Assembly: GCA_022578965.1 (NCBI GenBank)
Contig: MU400723.1
Span: 1 to 64,000 of the forward strand
Direction of reading: 5' to 3'
Length of the DNA stretch: 64,000 nucleotides
Origin: Xylaria sp. FL1777
Taxonomy: Eukaryota > Ascomycota > Sordariomycetes > Xylariales > Xylariaceae
In this document: in pieces, positions 36,831 through 51,961 of the stretch
How the letters are laid out: each line of letters opens with the position of its first letter
How positions within the stretch are numbered: the first letter of the stretch is position 1
Translations under genes and position numbers: made by a program
Notes under the pieces: model-generated
Databases searched by the model: none
Told to the model about the DNA's origin: nothing
The model's input: the letters and a program-made list of their open reading frames with translations, nothing else

Positions 36831-39800
36831 TTATTTACTAATTTATATTTTTTTTAATTAATAAATACGTTTAACTTAATATAAATTATATTTGTAATAA
36901 AGTAGCAAATTATTGCTTTTAATACAAGTAGTTAAATTTAGTTAATTAGAATTAATTAGCTAACGCTATATTAAACAGCTATTTTAAGCTTTAGCTAACC
37001 TAACATTTTACCAAAAAAGCTACTTAAGTAAAGATAAAAAGTTAATGCTTTAGTTTAACTTGCTATATAACTTTTAGTTTTTTACGTTATAATTAAAATG
37101 TATTGCTAAATAAATATAACATAATACTATAAAATGCGCTATTATAGCATTATTAGTTATTTTTTTTTTTAAAATAATATATTGTTTTATGTTGTTTTAC
37201 TGCATAATATGTTTATAGAAGCTTATAAATACCTTAATTCTTGTATTTTCTTATATTAAAATAAAGCAAAAAAGCCTATAAAGACTATACTTTTTTTCTA
37301 AGTATAAAAAAAAAATATAGTATACTTATTTTATAACTACTTTTAAATATACCTAATTAATTAAAACATTAGAAATTTAGCATTTAAATAAAACAAAATT
37401 AATTAAAGTTAATAATTAAAATATAGCTATTTTTAATAATATAGTTTGTAAAAAGTTTACTATAAAAGTAAAGACATTACAGTAATATTTTAATGCTTAG
37501 CTATATAACTAAGCTATATTTAGCTACTAAAAGCTTTTATAAACACATACTTTTTAAGCTATATATATTAGCATTAATACTTATAGCTACTACGTTTTAA
37601 GTATTAATAATACTAAAAAATATTGTTAGATCTTGTTTTAAAAAAACAAGCAATTAAAGCTGCTTGTTTTTTATATATATAACATTTTTTCTTTTTTTCT
37701 TTTAATTATTAAAAATGCCTTTAATACATTTATTCTAATTTTTTTAAGAACTAATACGCTTTTGTTTTATACTTTCTGTTAAGTTTAAGCAGCATATATT
37801 ATGTACTACTAGCATTAAAAATGCTTACGCTATAGTACCTTTGTTTAGTTAATAGCTATACTAGTTTAATTTTTGCTAAAATGTTTTAATGTTTTATGTT
37901 TTTGTAATATATTTTTGTAGTAAAATATATAAAATAAAAGTAAATTTTTTTGCCTTACTACATATTGCTTTTATTAATTATAACAAACTTTTATTTATTA
38001 ATCATTAAATATATTGCTTTTTACAAAAAAATCAAAATTATATATAGTTTTATTATAACTATACTATTTTAGATTATATCTTTATGTTTTTTATCCTTTA
38101 AAAACAACTTATCTTAATTAATAAAGATTTAGTTATATTATTATTTCATTTGTTATATTGCGCTGCTTTTTTATTTACTTTAGGCTTTTTAGTAATAGTT
38201 ATTAACTTAAAAAATAGCTTACATATATTATTAATATTTATATAAACTATATTAATATGCTAGTTATTGCTTTTAGCTGCTGTTTAATAACTAGTAATAG
38301 TTTAACTAAAGTATTTTAAGGTTTTATAATTATAGCTGCATAGTATACTACATAATACTGTTAGTTTTTATTTTCTTATACTTAATTAACAAATTTTGCT
38401 AGGCTTACATATTTATTAAAGATTTGCAATAATTTTCTTTTTAATAGTAATAACTTTAAAAAACTATTAGTAATACATAAAATTAGCATTATAGCAAACT
38501 AGCTATTTATTTATAACTATTATAATTTACTTAATATTTAAGCAATAAATATAACGCTTAACTTTTTACGTTTTATGTTCTGCTATTTAGAGCTAAATAA
38601 TAGTTAACTAATTAATAATGCAAAACTAAAGGCTTTATTTTTAAGTAAAGCGTTATATTACACTTAGCACTAAAATAACTCTTATAAATATAAATTTATT
38701 ACACATACATTATGTTAAACTATTAAAGCTTATAGCTATATAATTATTGTACTTAAATTAACTAACAACTAAAACTTTACTGCTAAAGCTATATATTATA
38801 TTATAGTTAACTTATGTTTTATATTAATTAAATAGCAAACTGTTAAACTAAACTATTTATTACTATTATTAAACAACGTATATTTTAGCTGCTATATATT
38901 AAAACATTTCTTATTATTGTTAGCTAAAATAAACTACTACTATACTTTTTATGTTTAGTTTATAAAGTAAGTAACTATAAAGTAAAAAGAATACTAGTAA
39001 TAACTAAAACATAAGCATAATTAATTAGTTAAGTTAAAAAATAAACAGAACAATTTACGCAAAAAGACTTTGTTTTTACTTAAGCAAATATATAACGTAC
39101 GCTAAGAATAGCTGCTTTATTAGCAGTATAAAGTATAGAAAAATAGCTTAAGTTTAAGTAGTTTATTATGTTATATATATACTCTTGAGTTTTTTGCTAT
39201 AACTACAATAAATAGCAATATTTTATAAAATGTAACTAATATTAATTAGTATAAGTTTAGTTTTTTTAAGTTAATAAATAAGTTATAAGTTATTATAAAA
39301 AACCTTATAATATTTAAGTCTTAATTTTAGATTTGTTTTTTTTTTAAATCTATTAGTTATTTTAGCTATTTATTGATTTAATTATAGTAGCATATATATT
39401 ATAAAAGTAAAATATTTAATAATTATTATTAGCTATTTTTTTTAAGTAAAAAAATCATCTAAATTTTTATAAAATAATAAAATTAATTTCTTTTATAATA
39501 GAATTAATATTTTCTATAGCAAGCAATACTTGTTTTACTTTCTATAGTAACATATTATTTAATATATAATCAGTTTTATTTGTTTTTATATTATTAAAAC
39601 GTATATCTAAATAAAGCTGCTTTATAGCATCTTAAAACAGTTTTGCAAAACACTTATAAAAAGGCCATTTTTTTTTAGTATATTAAATACACTTAATAGT
39701 TAGTTTAATGCTATAAACATTTTTGTTTAAAGCATTTTAAGCATAAGCTTTTTTTAAAGTAAATAATTTTATTTGTTTTTAAGTGTTATAATTAGCATTT

Positions 39801-42156
39801 GTTATTTTAATGCTATCTTTAATTATAACATAGTTATTTTGTAAATATTTGCTTTTATAAGCAATAGTAAACATAAATAAATCTTTTTTATTATGTGTTT
39901 ATAAAACTAGTTTTTGGTTCATAAAAAGTAATAAAAATTCTAGTAGTATTAAAATCATAACGTTAAAAAATTAATTCTTTATTGATTTTACTTCATTAAT
40001 AAATATTATATAGTATAAATAGCAAATCAAATAGTTAATATATATAAAATTCTTTAAATAAACAAAAAAATCTTTTGCTTTTGTAGTAATAACTAGCATA
40101 TATATATTATATTTAAAATTAATAATTTGCTAAACAAAAAATAATGCAGCTAAAAAATTTGCTATGTTTTTTTAAGCATTTAGAACACTATTTAAGTAGT
40201 ATTAAGCCTATAACTTAAATTAAAGCAGCAGTTAGATTTTAGGCCTTATGTATAAACAATTTTTTGCTTTTGCAGAAATTAATATATAAAAGCTTAACTA
40301 GTAGTTTATTAATTAATTTTTTTATAAAAATAAAGCGTAACAGTTGTTTTCTTTTTTCTTAATAGCTTTAGGCTTCTAGTTAGCATAAAGCTATTATAGC
40401 TAACTATTTTTTTACTTTTAATCTTTTGTTGCTTAGTATTAACTTTATAGTAAAATTATTAATAATATAATTAGATCTAATTTTTTTTAAATATTTATTA
40501 ACTTTTTGAATTTTAAGTTATGTTATACCTTAAAATTAATGTTAAATAAAGGTTTTAAGTATAATGCTAAACAGATTTATACTTTTTTTTTAACCCTACA
40601 GATTTTAACAATAAATATTTATATTATTATAGCTTTTCTTTTTACTTCGGCAATTTGTTTATGCAAAAAAAAAGTCTTAAGCACTAAAAATTAAAAATAT
40701 ATTTATAACTGTAAGCTTATTTAAAAAAAATCCAAAAAGTTAAATAAAACTAGTTATTATTTAGCAATAATGCTAATAAAAAAAAAAAAACAAGTTTTGT
40801 TGCAATTATGCTTTTTAAATAAAATGCGTAATTATATAATAATTGCATATAGTATTACTTTTTATATATGCTGTTTTTATGTTTTAAATTAGTCTTTTTA
40901 GTAAGCTTATTAAACCTAGTTTATTATTTTGCAAAAAAGGCATTTTAAAAGTAAAAAATAAAAAGCTTTAATAAAAAACTTAATAATGTTGCTAAAAAAA
41001 AATCAATTATTAGTATAGTAAACAATAGTAATAAAACTAACTTTTTAGCTAACAATTGCATACTAAAGATTAAGCTATACTAATTATAATGCTTATAGTA
41101 AAAAGTAACGCCTAAAAACAAATCTTATTAAAAACATAATATTTTTAGTTTTTAATTTTCGCTTTAATAACCTAAGTAGTATTATTACTTTTATTACTGC
41201 TAGCATTTATAAATACATAGCTATTATTTATTACATTAATAACTTAAGTAGTGCTAATATTTTTATTACTGCTAAAAATTATAAGCGTTTTGTGTTTTTT
41301 TTTTTTTTTTTTTTTAGATATAAAATAATTATACCTTTTAGTTCTTAGCACTAATTTCATTATTACTACTAAAATAAAGTAGCATAAAATAAAGTAGCAT
41401 AGCTATAAATATTAGTTTAATACTTTTATGTACTAAATAAACCATATAATACATATTTTAGTATAGTAAATTAATTAATATTAAAGAAATAAAATAATTA
41501 AATAAAACATGCTTAATTAATGTTAAACTTTTATAACTTTTACTGTTTGTTTTTTTTATATGTTTTAAATTTATTGCTAAGTTTATAAAAAAACAGGTAT
41601 ACTTTTTGTTTAACTATATTGCAACTAAGCTATGCTTAAACATATTATATAATTACTTTACTTATTATAATCTATTTTATTACTTATTTATATATTTTAT
41701 ATAGCTATATGCAAAAAAGTTAATTAAGCATATATATTAAAAAAAGCATAAGCTTTTTATAAGTTTTAAAGTACGTTATAAGCTAGCTACTTTAAGACTT
41801 AAAAAGTGCTTTAAATTAGAAAAAAAGTAACATTAAAAAACATATAACAATTTTCTTTTCTTTTTTTTGTTTTATAAATACTACTTGTTTATTTAGCTAA
41901 TTAGTATGCTATTAATGCTATAGCTAGCTACTAATAGGTTTAAAAAAACAGTAGGTAAGCTAAAAAACATACTAACTACTACAAAAAACCTACCTTTTTT
42001 ATAAAAGGTAAAAAAGTAAAGTAGCAAAAAAAAAACATAAATGCGCATATAGCATAAAAGCAGCTCTTATATAAAAGTTGCTAAAGTAGCACTAGCTTAG
42101 TTAATAAACTAAACACATTAAATAGTTAAGCTAAGCATTTTTAATAATTAACATAT

Positions 42157-42193
42157 TATTAATTAATTAATTAATTAATTAATTAATTAATTT
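42157..42193. repeat. (AATT)n microsatellite
   Basis: Nine perfect AATT units in a row. Confidence 0.92.
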
Positions 42194-42861
42194 ACTTTAA
42201 CGTTAAGTATAAAGCTTTAGCTACTTTATATACTTTTTAAAAAGTTTTAAATATAGCAAACTTTATTTATAATATAGTAAAATATGTTAATACAAAAGGT
42301 TTAATCGATTAATTAACTAATTAATCAAGTAATTAATTAGTTTAACTAATATACATAGTATATTACTACTAAATATAATGCTATTTTATGCTTTTAAGGG
42401 CTCTATTATTTTAATGCTTATAGTTACTATAACTTAATCTTTTAAGCTAAAAACTGTTAGTTCTTTGTTTAATATGCAGATTATTTAGCAAGTAGTTAAT
42501 ATATTATAAGATTTTAATTATTTTATATTTTTTTTTTTTTTATATTAATAAATCTGTTTTTTAATTTGGTTTTTATGTTTATACTATTTAACTTATCTAT
42601 TAATGCTTAGCAATTAATAAAAAAGCAAGTATTTAAAAAAACATTTAGCTTTATACTGCTAAGCAACCGTATGCTATTTAAATTAGTAAACTTTAACAAT
42701 TGGACATATATAAATAAAAATCTTTTGCTGCTTTTTTTTTTATTGTTAGTCTTTTTGCTACTATTTGCTGTTCTATTTAAATATAAAGCAACTTTAAAAA
42801 ACGTTTTTCTTTAAGCTTTATATTTAGTTATAGCTAAGCTAGTTATATAAGCTATGCTTGT

Positions 42862-43149
42862 TTAGCTAAAAATAACAAGCGATTTAGTAACTTTTAGTAC
42901 TTTTACTTTTTGTTTCTTAAAACTAGAAAACAGTAGTATAATACCACTTTTTAAAGCTAGATAATATATTGTTTTATTATTTACCTTTTTAATAAAAACA
43001 CAAGCAAGCAGTTCTATATAAAAATAAATATTTAGCGCTAAGCAAATATATATTACTATAAAAAACAAAATAAACCCTTTTGCTAAAAATTTACTTCTGT
43101 TTATTATACTTAAACCAGAATAAATATTAGTTGTTATAATAATTAGCAT
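42862..43149 (-). pseudogene. Open 95-codon segment, probable piece of a degraded minus-strand gene
   Basis: This is the longest uninterrupted stretch in the window and lies on the strand that also shows coding-like frames at 44-46 kb. It reads MLIIITTNIYSG, then a hydrophobic KGFILFFIVIYICLALNIYF segment that may once have been less hydrophobic, and a basic KKQKVKVLKVTKS tail. I recognise no family, and chance cannot be excluded. Confidence 0.3.
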
Positions 43150-44159
43150 TTTTTTACTAAATAAATTATAAGCTAAAATAGCTAAGTTAAATCTTATGTT
43201 TTTATAAAAACTTTCCTTTTTTTTTTTATTATTTGCATTTATTTATGCATATAAGTGTTTTTAAACTTTAGTAAGGTATTTTATTATTAGTATACTTAGC
43301 TTGTGTTTTAACAAAAAAATAAATAAAAACAAAGCATAGTTATTGCACTATAAAAACAACTATGCTGCTTTAAAATTAACAATATGCCGTAGCTTATTAT
43401 TACGTATAATAAGTTAAAATCTATTAATAGGCCTAAAATAAAGCAATAAAAAGTTATTTATTACTTAGGCATTTAGTGTATTTTAGTTTTCTTTGGTTTA
43501 AGTTTTAGAGCGAAATTAATCTAAAAAACTACGCAATTACATATTGCTTTGTGCTTTTATTTGCTGTTTTAAGCAAACTAATTCTGCAACGTTTTTTATT
43601 AGTGCTAAGCTTTTAGCTTTTTTAATAGCGCAAGCAATTTAAGCAATTATTGCTTTTTTATTGCTATTACTTATAATTTTAATAGCTTTATAAGTAGTAT
43701 AACTTTTATGTTTGTTATTTATATCTTATATATATTAATTACTAAAATTATAATTGTTGCTTTTTAAGTTTTATTATTAGCATTCTTTTTATTTTTTATG
43801 CGTTAAGTGCTTACTTAAAATATAGCTATATATTGCTTATATAAAAGCTATTAAATTTGTTAAACTTTTGGCTAGTAATGTGCTACTTATTAAAAAAAAC
43901 TAAGCAAAGTTACTAGTTATAAGAATATATAAAAAGCTATTAAATTATTTCTTGTTTTTTATATTACAGTTTTTACGCATAGCTTTTTTAACTTAAAATA
44001 AAAGTTTAGCTAAAACTATACTAATTTTATTAATAATAAAAACAAGCTTATTTTGCTATAATTATATAGTATTTTTATTTTTTAATGTTAAACTTTAAAG
44101 AGTTTATTTACTGTATACCTTAAACCTTATTGCTAAATATATTATAATGCTATTAATAC

Positions 44160-44660
44160 TTGCTGCTATGCTTCTAGTAAAAGCAGTAATTAATATTTTG
44201 TTTTTTTTTTCTAACTAAAAGAACACTTTATATATAGCTTAAATAACAACAGATTTTCTAGTGCTGCTTTATTTTCTTAAAAAACTAATAGTAATAAGTA
44301 GTTTTAGTATATTTTTTTGTACTGCGTTAGCATTAAAGTCAAGCTTTTAGTACACAAGCAAAACTGCTTTACTTTGTTTTACATTTAAACTTTTTTTTGC
44401 ATATATTATATAGCTAATAATGCAGTATTTTATTAAAGGAAAATATTTAACAAAAGCAGTATTACTTTTGAAATTATTTAATGCTAATATTTAAAAATAC
44501 TATTAGTTTTAGTTAAACTTAAAACTTAATATTATAAACTTACTTTTTTTAACTAAGTTTTTATAGTTATATATGTAACTTAGCCTTTTTAAAATAATAT
44601 ACTTATTTTTTTTTTTAATATGGTTTTTCAAAGTTATTAATTTAAGTTATACTAGTTGCA
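44160..44660 (-). pseudogene. Coding-like minus-strand remnant
   Basis: One minus-strand frame from about 44660 to 44160 shows only TAA/TAG and one possible TGA, with a Leu- and Lys-rich reading (KQFCLCTKSLTLMLTQY). No family is recognised. It is in a different frame from the block at 46.2-46.6 kb. Confidence 0.35.
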
Positions 44661-46149
44661 TTAGTGCAACGCTAATTTGTTTAGCTAGTATAACATTATT
44701 ACTATTTTTATTATTTTTTATTTAGTTAAAAATATCTGTTTAATTTTTAGTAAATATATTAAAACGTGCATTTTTAACGTTTTTAATGTTTGCTTGCTAA
44801 ATAAGTTATTTAAAGTTATTTAATATACTAAGTAGCTTATTTATTTTTTTAAGTAATTATTTAAACCGGTTAAAATTATAGTATAAAAAATGCAGAGATT
44901 TTTTCGGCTAGTTTTTTTCTACGTTTATTAGTTGCTAATTGTTATTAAATAATAAGTTATTATTATTTATTAAATTAGCTTGTTAATCTTTTTATGCTTT
45001 AGCGTTTTTTGCTGCTTTTTTTTTTAACTTTTTTAGCTAATCTAGATTTTTAACTTTAAATAAAAGCTTGCTATTTAATTAAGCGCAATAATAATCCCAA
45101 AGTTTAAAAGTAGGTATTTTAATTAAAATATTAAAACAATGCTATAAAACAAATAATAAAAGCTTTAATATAGCGCCTTAATTTAGATCGTTTATATTTA
45201 TGCTATTAATAAGTTGTTTACTAAAAACTAAAATCTGCTTTTTATTAACGAGCTTTTAAACTATTCTTTTAAAAAAGGAAATATTTTTGTTTATTAAAAA
45301 ATAATATAGTAATAATTCTTTCTTTAGTTTTTCTGTAAAATAAAAGCTGCTTACATAATTATATAAACATATGTTTTAAAGCATTGTTTTTTTATGCGCA
45401 TAGACTTATATATAAAAAAAAACCTAACTTTTTTTGTTTAATGAGTTTAATAGTGGCTAAATAACGTTAAAACTAAAGCAGTTAATTATGTATTATAAAA
45501 GAACCTTTAGTGTATAAGTATAAAGGTAGTTAAAGTTAACTATAGCTTAGTTTTCTATAAATAAATAATAGTTTAGCATTTTAAGCAAATTAGCATAAAC
45601 TTTAATAGCTAAAAGCTTTTAAATAATTATTAGCTTATTAAAAAGTAAAGCTATAAACCTGCGGAAAACTATGTTAGCTTTATTATTTGTTATAAAAAAT
45701 AGCATAATAAAATCGCTTTTTACTTTTTTTATATTTTTTTTATAAAGTTGTTTTTGTTAATATTACGTCATTTAATCTAGGATTTTTTTTATAAACACTA
45801 TAAGTTTATAATGTTTAATTAGCGCTTTTATTATATAATTTAGCACATAATATATAATAAAAAAAGTTTAAAAGCATTCTTATAAAAATATAAAGTTATA
45901 ATTGCATTAAAATATTAATGCTATAATTAAATTAGTTTTACTAACACGCAAATAGTTCTTTTTAATTTTAATAAAGCTATTTTTAGTTATATGTGTTACT
46001 TTTATTAACATTTAAGAATAGCTAAATTAACAAACTGTTTTTTTATATAGTTTTTTTTAACAAGTATTTGTATAAACGTAGCAATTATTACAAGCATTTA
46101 AAAAAGCATACTGCTGTTTTATATATAACATTAATAATGTTTTATTAAA

Positions 46150-46620
46150 CTAAAAATGCTTTAGTATATTTAAAACGTTAATATAAATAGTAGCATAGCT
46201 AACATTATTAACTAAATTATTATTTAAATACTACTTTTTTTATTAGTATTTCAAATTTTAATTATTTAGTAAGCATAGCGCACCTTGTTAAAAAAAGAAT
46301 TTATATAGCTAATAATGCGCTTTTTTAAGCCTAGGATCTTATTAGTAGCTAGGTTATTAATTAGTTTATACATTGTAATATTGCTAGCTAGCTATAATAT
46401 TTCATGCAAATAAAAGCTCCTTTAATTATTGCTTTTTATTATACTATAATATGTAGTAACTTTACTAAATGCTTTAGCTTTTACTACATTTTTAATAAAC
46501 ATGTTTATATATATTTAGAACATTTAAGCAGCAGCTACAAAATCTTAATATATAATCTTAGCAAATTTAAGGCTTTATTAATTATTATTAAAGCTTACTT
46601 AATATTTATTTAGTGCTTTA
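46150..46620 (-). pseudogene. Coding-like minus-strand remnant, Leu-rich
   Basis: The minus-strand frame through 46405 reads a long amphipathic stretch (KALNLLRLYIKIL; KLKHLVKLLHIIV) with many TAA/TAG that would be Gln or Arg-like positions. A 69-codon + strand open stretch at 46404-46613 is its shadow. Function unknown. Confidence 0.35.
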
Positions 46621-49600
46621 GCTTATGCTAGATTTTTAAAAAGCACTATTTTAAAAATTACAAGGCTACTTTAATCTTTAGAATTAATAGTAAACTAGAT
46701 TATAAGTAAGCTATGCATAACAATTAGCAACTATAATTAACTTCTAAAAATATTTTTCCGTTCGTAAAAGTAAAGCTATTTATACTTAATTAATTAAACA
46801 TTTTTTAGTATAGTTTTAATATATAAATTGCTATAATATTTATAACAGCAAACAAAACGCTTTTTAGCATTTAAATTTATTAAGCTTAAAAAGCAGCATA
46901 CTTTTTAAACTACAGCTTATGCGTTTTATTTAATTAAGGCCTTTAAAATAAAAGTGCTATTATTTTAAATCTTATTATTTATAAGTAAAAATAAAAAAAA
47001 AAATCTGCTATATAGTAACTTTTGTATTGCAAAAAATAACACTAAACTTAAACGTTTTAGCTAATGTTAATATTGCAAGCATAAACGTTATTTTTAATAA
47101 TAAAAGCATTTTTATGCCTTTTTTTCCTATATAAAAAAAAATGCAGAAATGCTTTTAGGTAAAAATCTTTATTAAAGCAGTTAATAAAGCTAATGCACTG
47201 CTATATCTTGAAATATTTTATATTATTAACTTTAGTAAAATTAACAGTTTTTGCTACAAAATAAGCAGTATTAATATTACTTTTAAGTAAAGTAGCATTA
47301 TAAAAACTTATGCTTAATATAGTTCTTTTAATTTTTAAAATAGCGTTCTTATTAATATTAGTTTTTTGAATATTTCTGTTTTTATTAAATACTACAAATG
47401 TACTAAACCTTATTAAATTATTCCGTTTTATTAAGCTAGGCTACTACTGCTGCTTAGTGCTAAAAATATATTAAAAGCTTTATAATTGCTTAATTAGTAT
47501 ACTAGAAATAAAGTTTTAGTTAGTTATATAGTTTGCTTAAGCAATATTAGGATTTTCTTTAGCAAAAATACATATTTTATTTATTAATAATAGTAGTATA
47601 TTATTAATTAAAAAACTAGTTAACGCTGCATTATTAATAGAAATATCTATATATAATAAATTATTAACTTTTAATTAAGCTAAAGCATTTATAACTTATT
47701 AATAACGTATATATAGTAAATCTTTAGCATTTTATAGTTTAAGCTTTGTAATATTTATTTAAAAAACTTAGACAATATTATGTAAACTAAAAACTGCATA
47801 AAACAAAGCAATAGTAATATATAAAATATCTTGTTTTTAAACTGTAATTTATTCTTTTAATTAGCAATAAGCATTCGTTAGTTATTTTTGATCTTTAGCA
47901 TAAAACTTAATAATATATTTGTATAAAATATGCAAAAAGATTAATCGTTTTTTTATAAAACTAAAACAACGTAGCTTTTTAAAATATTAATAAGAATAGC
48001 CTGTGTTAAAATAATTAGCTATAGCACACTTTAGTATTTGCTTAGCGTTAATAAATTTAATGCAAAATAAGCATATTTATATAAGCTATTTTTTAGTTTT
48101 TATAGTACATAAAAAACATAAGCAACATTAAATAACCTTTGCGAAATTCTTGTTTTAATTTAAATTAGTATTATTAACTTAATTAACTTAGCGCATTAAA
48201 TCATTGCATAAATATTGTTAGCAAACAACGCAGAAATTAAAGAGAAAATAAGTATTATTTATAACATTTTATGCGCATTAAATAATCTTTGCTTAATGGT
48301 TAAGTTAAACTGGTTTATACTAATTAAAACTAGTACTAAGTAGTTTATAATATTTGTACTTTTTTTTTATAGCGTTTATGTATTAAAGCAAAACTTTAGT
48401 TTTTTTATAAGCAACTTTAATAGAAAGTTATGCTATAAAATGGTTATTATATAAAACTTTACAAAAGAATTATTTTAGGACTAAACATATTAAGTCTTAA
48501 TACTGTTTTACCTAGTATAATAATTGTTAATAATTTAGAGTTTTTTTAACTAACATTGTTTTTTAAGGCAAAATAAGACATTATATAATAATAAAAAAGC
48601 AAGTTTAGCAATAAAAAAATCAAAGTTATATTAAACGTTGTTAATAAATTAAACGAAAAGCAACTTTTAGCTATAAAAAATAAAAATAGCGCAAAACGCA
48701 TTTGTTTTTATAGTTTAAAACTTGCAAACAAAACAAATTTGTTTAATTAATTCTAAAAAATCGAACAACTAATAAGCTGTGCTACAAAATTAAAAGTATT
48801 TAAAGTTTGCTTTTTTACATTAATAATCTATATACTAGCAAATCTAAAGGCATTAAAAACCTACATTTTAAGTAAACTATTGCAAAAGTGTTTATAAATT
48901 ATTATGTTGCAATAAGTTATTAAACCAAAAAAAATCCAAGGTTTAAACAACAAAAATATTACAACTAGTTTTTTAATAAGGCATTATGCTAGTTATATAA
49001 ATAGTAATTAAGTTAATATTATATAATAAAAAAAAAAAACAGTTATATATTAATTACTTTTGTTAAAAATTAAGTGTAATATAAACTATCTTTATATAGC
49101 ATTTCTATAGTTTTTATTACTTATAAAAAATACGCTAAGTTTAATAGTGCTAATACTTTGATTTAAAATAGCTATAATATAACATTAAACCAGGTTTAAA
49201 AATGCAATAGCTATTTAAATCATGTTTAAATAGTTAAGCTATAAAATCCTAGTATTTAAGCAATAAACCCAAAAGTAAGCAACGTTTAAATTTAAACAAA
49301 AAAGCATTTGTTAGCGTAGTTTTAGATTCTTTTAGAAAACCTAGTTTAATTTATAGCTTTATATGCTTTTATATCCGAAATAATTCATTAGCTGTTTATT
49401 GCTTTATAAAACCCTTTATATTATATAATAATACAAAGCACAAATGCATAAAAATAAACAAGTTTTAATAAAACTATACTTTGATTCTTTTTAAATATAA
49501 AACAACACTTATGTTTTTTTAACTTTACTATTAAAGTATTTAATATAAAATATATAACTACTTAATAATATTTAAACAATAGTAATTATTTACTTAAACC

Positions 49601-50140
49601 TTTTAAAATACTAGCTAAATAAAATTATTTATATTAATATAGTTAATTATATAACTAACTAACTATTGCTTAATTAAGTATAACATTTTATATGATTTTA
49701 TTGCTAATAATATATAAACAAAATAACCCTTAAAGCCATTTAATTAAACTTTATACTTTTTTTATGTTTTAATTGTTATTGTAGCTTTTAAAGGCCTAAC
49801 TTTAGTTACAAAAAAAGCTCGGAAAGTAAAACCATTTATAACTCTTAATGCAGATTTTTTAACTTAAATACTAGAATTAATTTAGTTTTAACCTGTTATT
49901 TTTTTAAACTTGGAATTTACTAAATATACTTTTAGTATTATAATAATATATGCTAATACTAATTTTATGCCTAAAATCCTTAAAGATAACATAATTAATA
50001 AATTACATTTAGCACAGCGTAGTTTTGTAGCTTTTAGATCTCCTAAATTAAAAAAATAAAAAACAATAAAGAGGTACTAATTTATTCTTAAACAATAAAT
50101 AAGTAATAAAAAATTTAATGCCTTTTGTTTTATTGTTACA
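46621..50140. other. AT-rich region, no gene identified
   Basis: Only RIP-type AT-rich sequence is visible; no motif was read with confidence on either strand. Confidence 0.5.
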
Positions 50141-50270
50141 ATAAAACTACAAAATAGCACGTGCTACTAAATATAAAACCATAAAATAACACGCGCTGCT
50201 AAGTAAAATAAAGCTACAAAATAGCACATGCTACTAAGTATAAAATCATAATATAGCACATACTAATAAT
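50141..50270. repeat. 32-35-bp tandem repeat carrying AGCACGTGCT
   Basis: Units start at 50141, 50173, 50208 and 50240: ATAAAACTACAAAATAGCAC followed by GTGCTACTAA and variants (ACGCGCTGCT, ACATGCTACT). An isolated fifth unit is at 50401-50425. The centre of each unit is a palindrome with CACGTG, CGCG or CATG. Confidence 0.88.
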
Positions 50271-51961
50271 GCTTAACGTTTATAGTTAAATTTCTTAAAA
50301 AAAAAAGAAAAAAATTAATGCTTCCTGTTTTATTATTTTAATATACTTATATATTACTAGTGCTTAATTTAATGTTCAAAAGTTAATTCTTTAGTAAAAT
50401 AATACTATAAAATAGCACGTGTTATTTATATATTATATTTATAGTTAAATCTTAATTATATATTATATAATATTAAATCTATAAGTTTTAATAAAAAGAA
50501 AGTCTTAAGGTTTATAAACTTATAGAAGCTATTATAACATATTTTTATATAGTAATAAATTTTACTAATAGTTTAATTTGCTTACCTTATATAAGCTTTC
50601 TAAATAGTAATAACATAAGCATTATTGCTTTGTTTTATTTCTTTTTGTTTTTTTTTTTGTTTACTTTTGTTAGTTTTGTTTTAAGTTATAGTTTTTACTT
50701 TTTAAGTTAGTTACTTTTTATGCAATTATATTACAGCATTTATAAGTATTCATTGCTTAACTATACTTTTAAAAATAGCTTAACACTGCATAACTAATTT
50801 TATAGATTTATATAAAGTGTTCTTAAAATAATTAATCGAGCTAATAATTAATAAACTAAACTATTATAAAGCTTTACTAATATATGCAGCAATTTTAATA
50901 CTTAATAATAAATTAAACTTAGTTAAAAATGTTTATTTAATTTAAAACTAGAACGTTATAAATAGCTTAATAATAGCTAATGCCTTAGCTTTATAAAAAG
51001 TAAAATATTATGCATAATTAGCACTTTTACTATAGTTTATACTTTAATTCTTTTTTAGCTGCCTAAAAATCTAAAGAAATAGTTTAATGTTCTTTTATTA
51101 AAGTTTATAAAATATTATATCAAAGTTATAGCTTTTGAATTTTCTCGAAATCTATAAAACTAATTTTACTAGTTTATTTGCTAAACTTTTAGCTTTATAC
51201 TTAATATATCTTGCTTAGTAGTTTTAAAGTATAATTTTTAGTATGCTTTTATTTTTTTAACAAGTATTATACGCGTGTATATATATATATATACTTACAT
51301 TAAACAGTTTTCCTAAAGATAACTATACTACATAATAGTTTTTTTATTGCTTTTTTTACACCTTTTATTATAGCTTTTATTTTTTTCTATTAGATATTTT
51401 AAACTTTATTATAGATTTAAAAGCACAAATTTAATATAACTAATTTTTTTTTTTTATAAGTTGCAATTATGTTTCATTATTTCCTTTATTCTTTATAATA
51501 GTAGGCCAGTTTAACAATATAACCTATAATATATAGAACTACTTAAACATAAAGTATAATATAAAACTTAAGTTTGCTAGCTACCTAAAAACAGTTATTA
51601 GTTAATATAGTGCTTTAGCGTATAATATTATTTCTGTTTAGTTAAGCATGTATTAACGTAGAATAATTATAACAAGCAGCTTAACATATTATAATACGTT
51701 TTTTTCTGCTTATATTAACTTTTGTTTTAAACAAATTACCTTAAAACCGATAAAAACACTATATTAATAAGTAGTATTTTAAATTGTTTAAAAATCTTTA
51801 TAAAACTTAATATATTTATTTCTAGTGTTAAATAAAACAATCTAAATTAGTATTAGCTTTTTGTAGCAACTATAACTAATGTTATAAATTATATATATAT
51901 TTAACTTACCTAGGAATAAAAACAAAAAGCATTAATTTTTTTTTTTATTTGTTTTTTATAA
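50271..51961. other. AT-rich region, no gene identified
   Basis: Contains a TA run near 51273-51292. It may include upstream exons of the 52-kb frame, but none can be supported. Confidence 0.45.

Larger units (their letters stand above)
35776..42861. other. AT-rich region, no gene identified
   Basis: No recognisable protein motif on either strand. It includes a TAGCTAGT-type repeat (36775-36830), a run of about 21 T near 41295-41315 and an AATT microsatellite (42157-42193). The short open stretch at 40506-40694 (+) shows no domain and is taken as chance. Confidence 0.5.
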
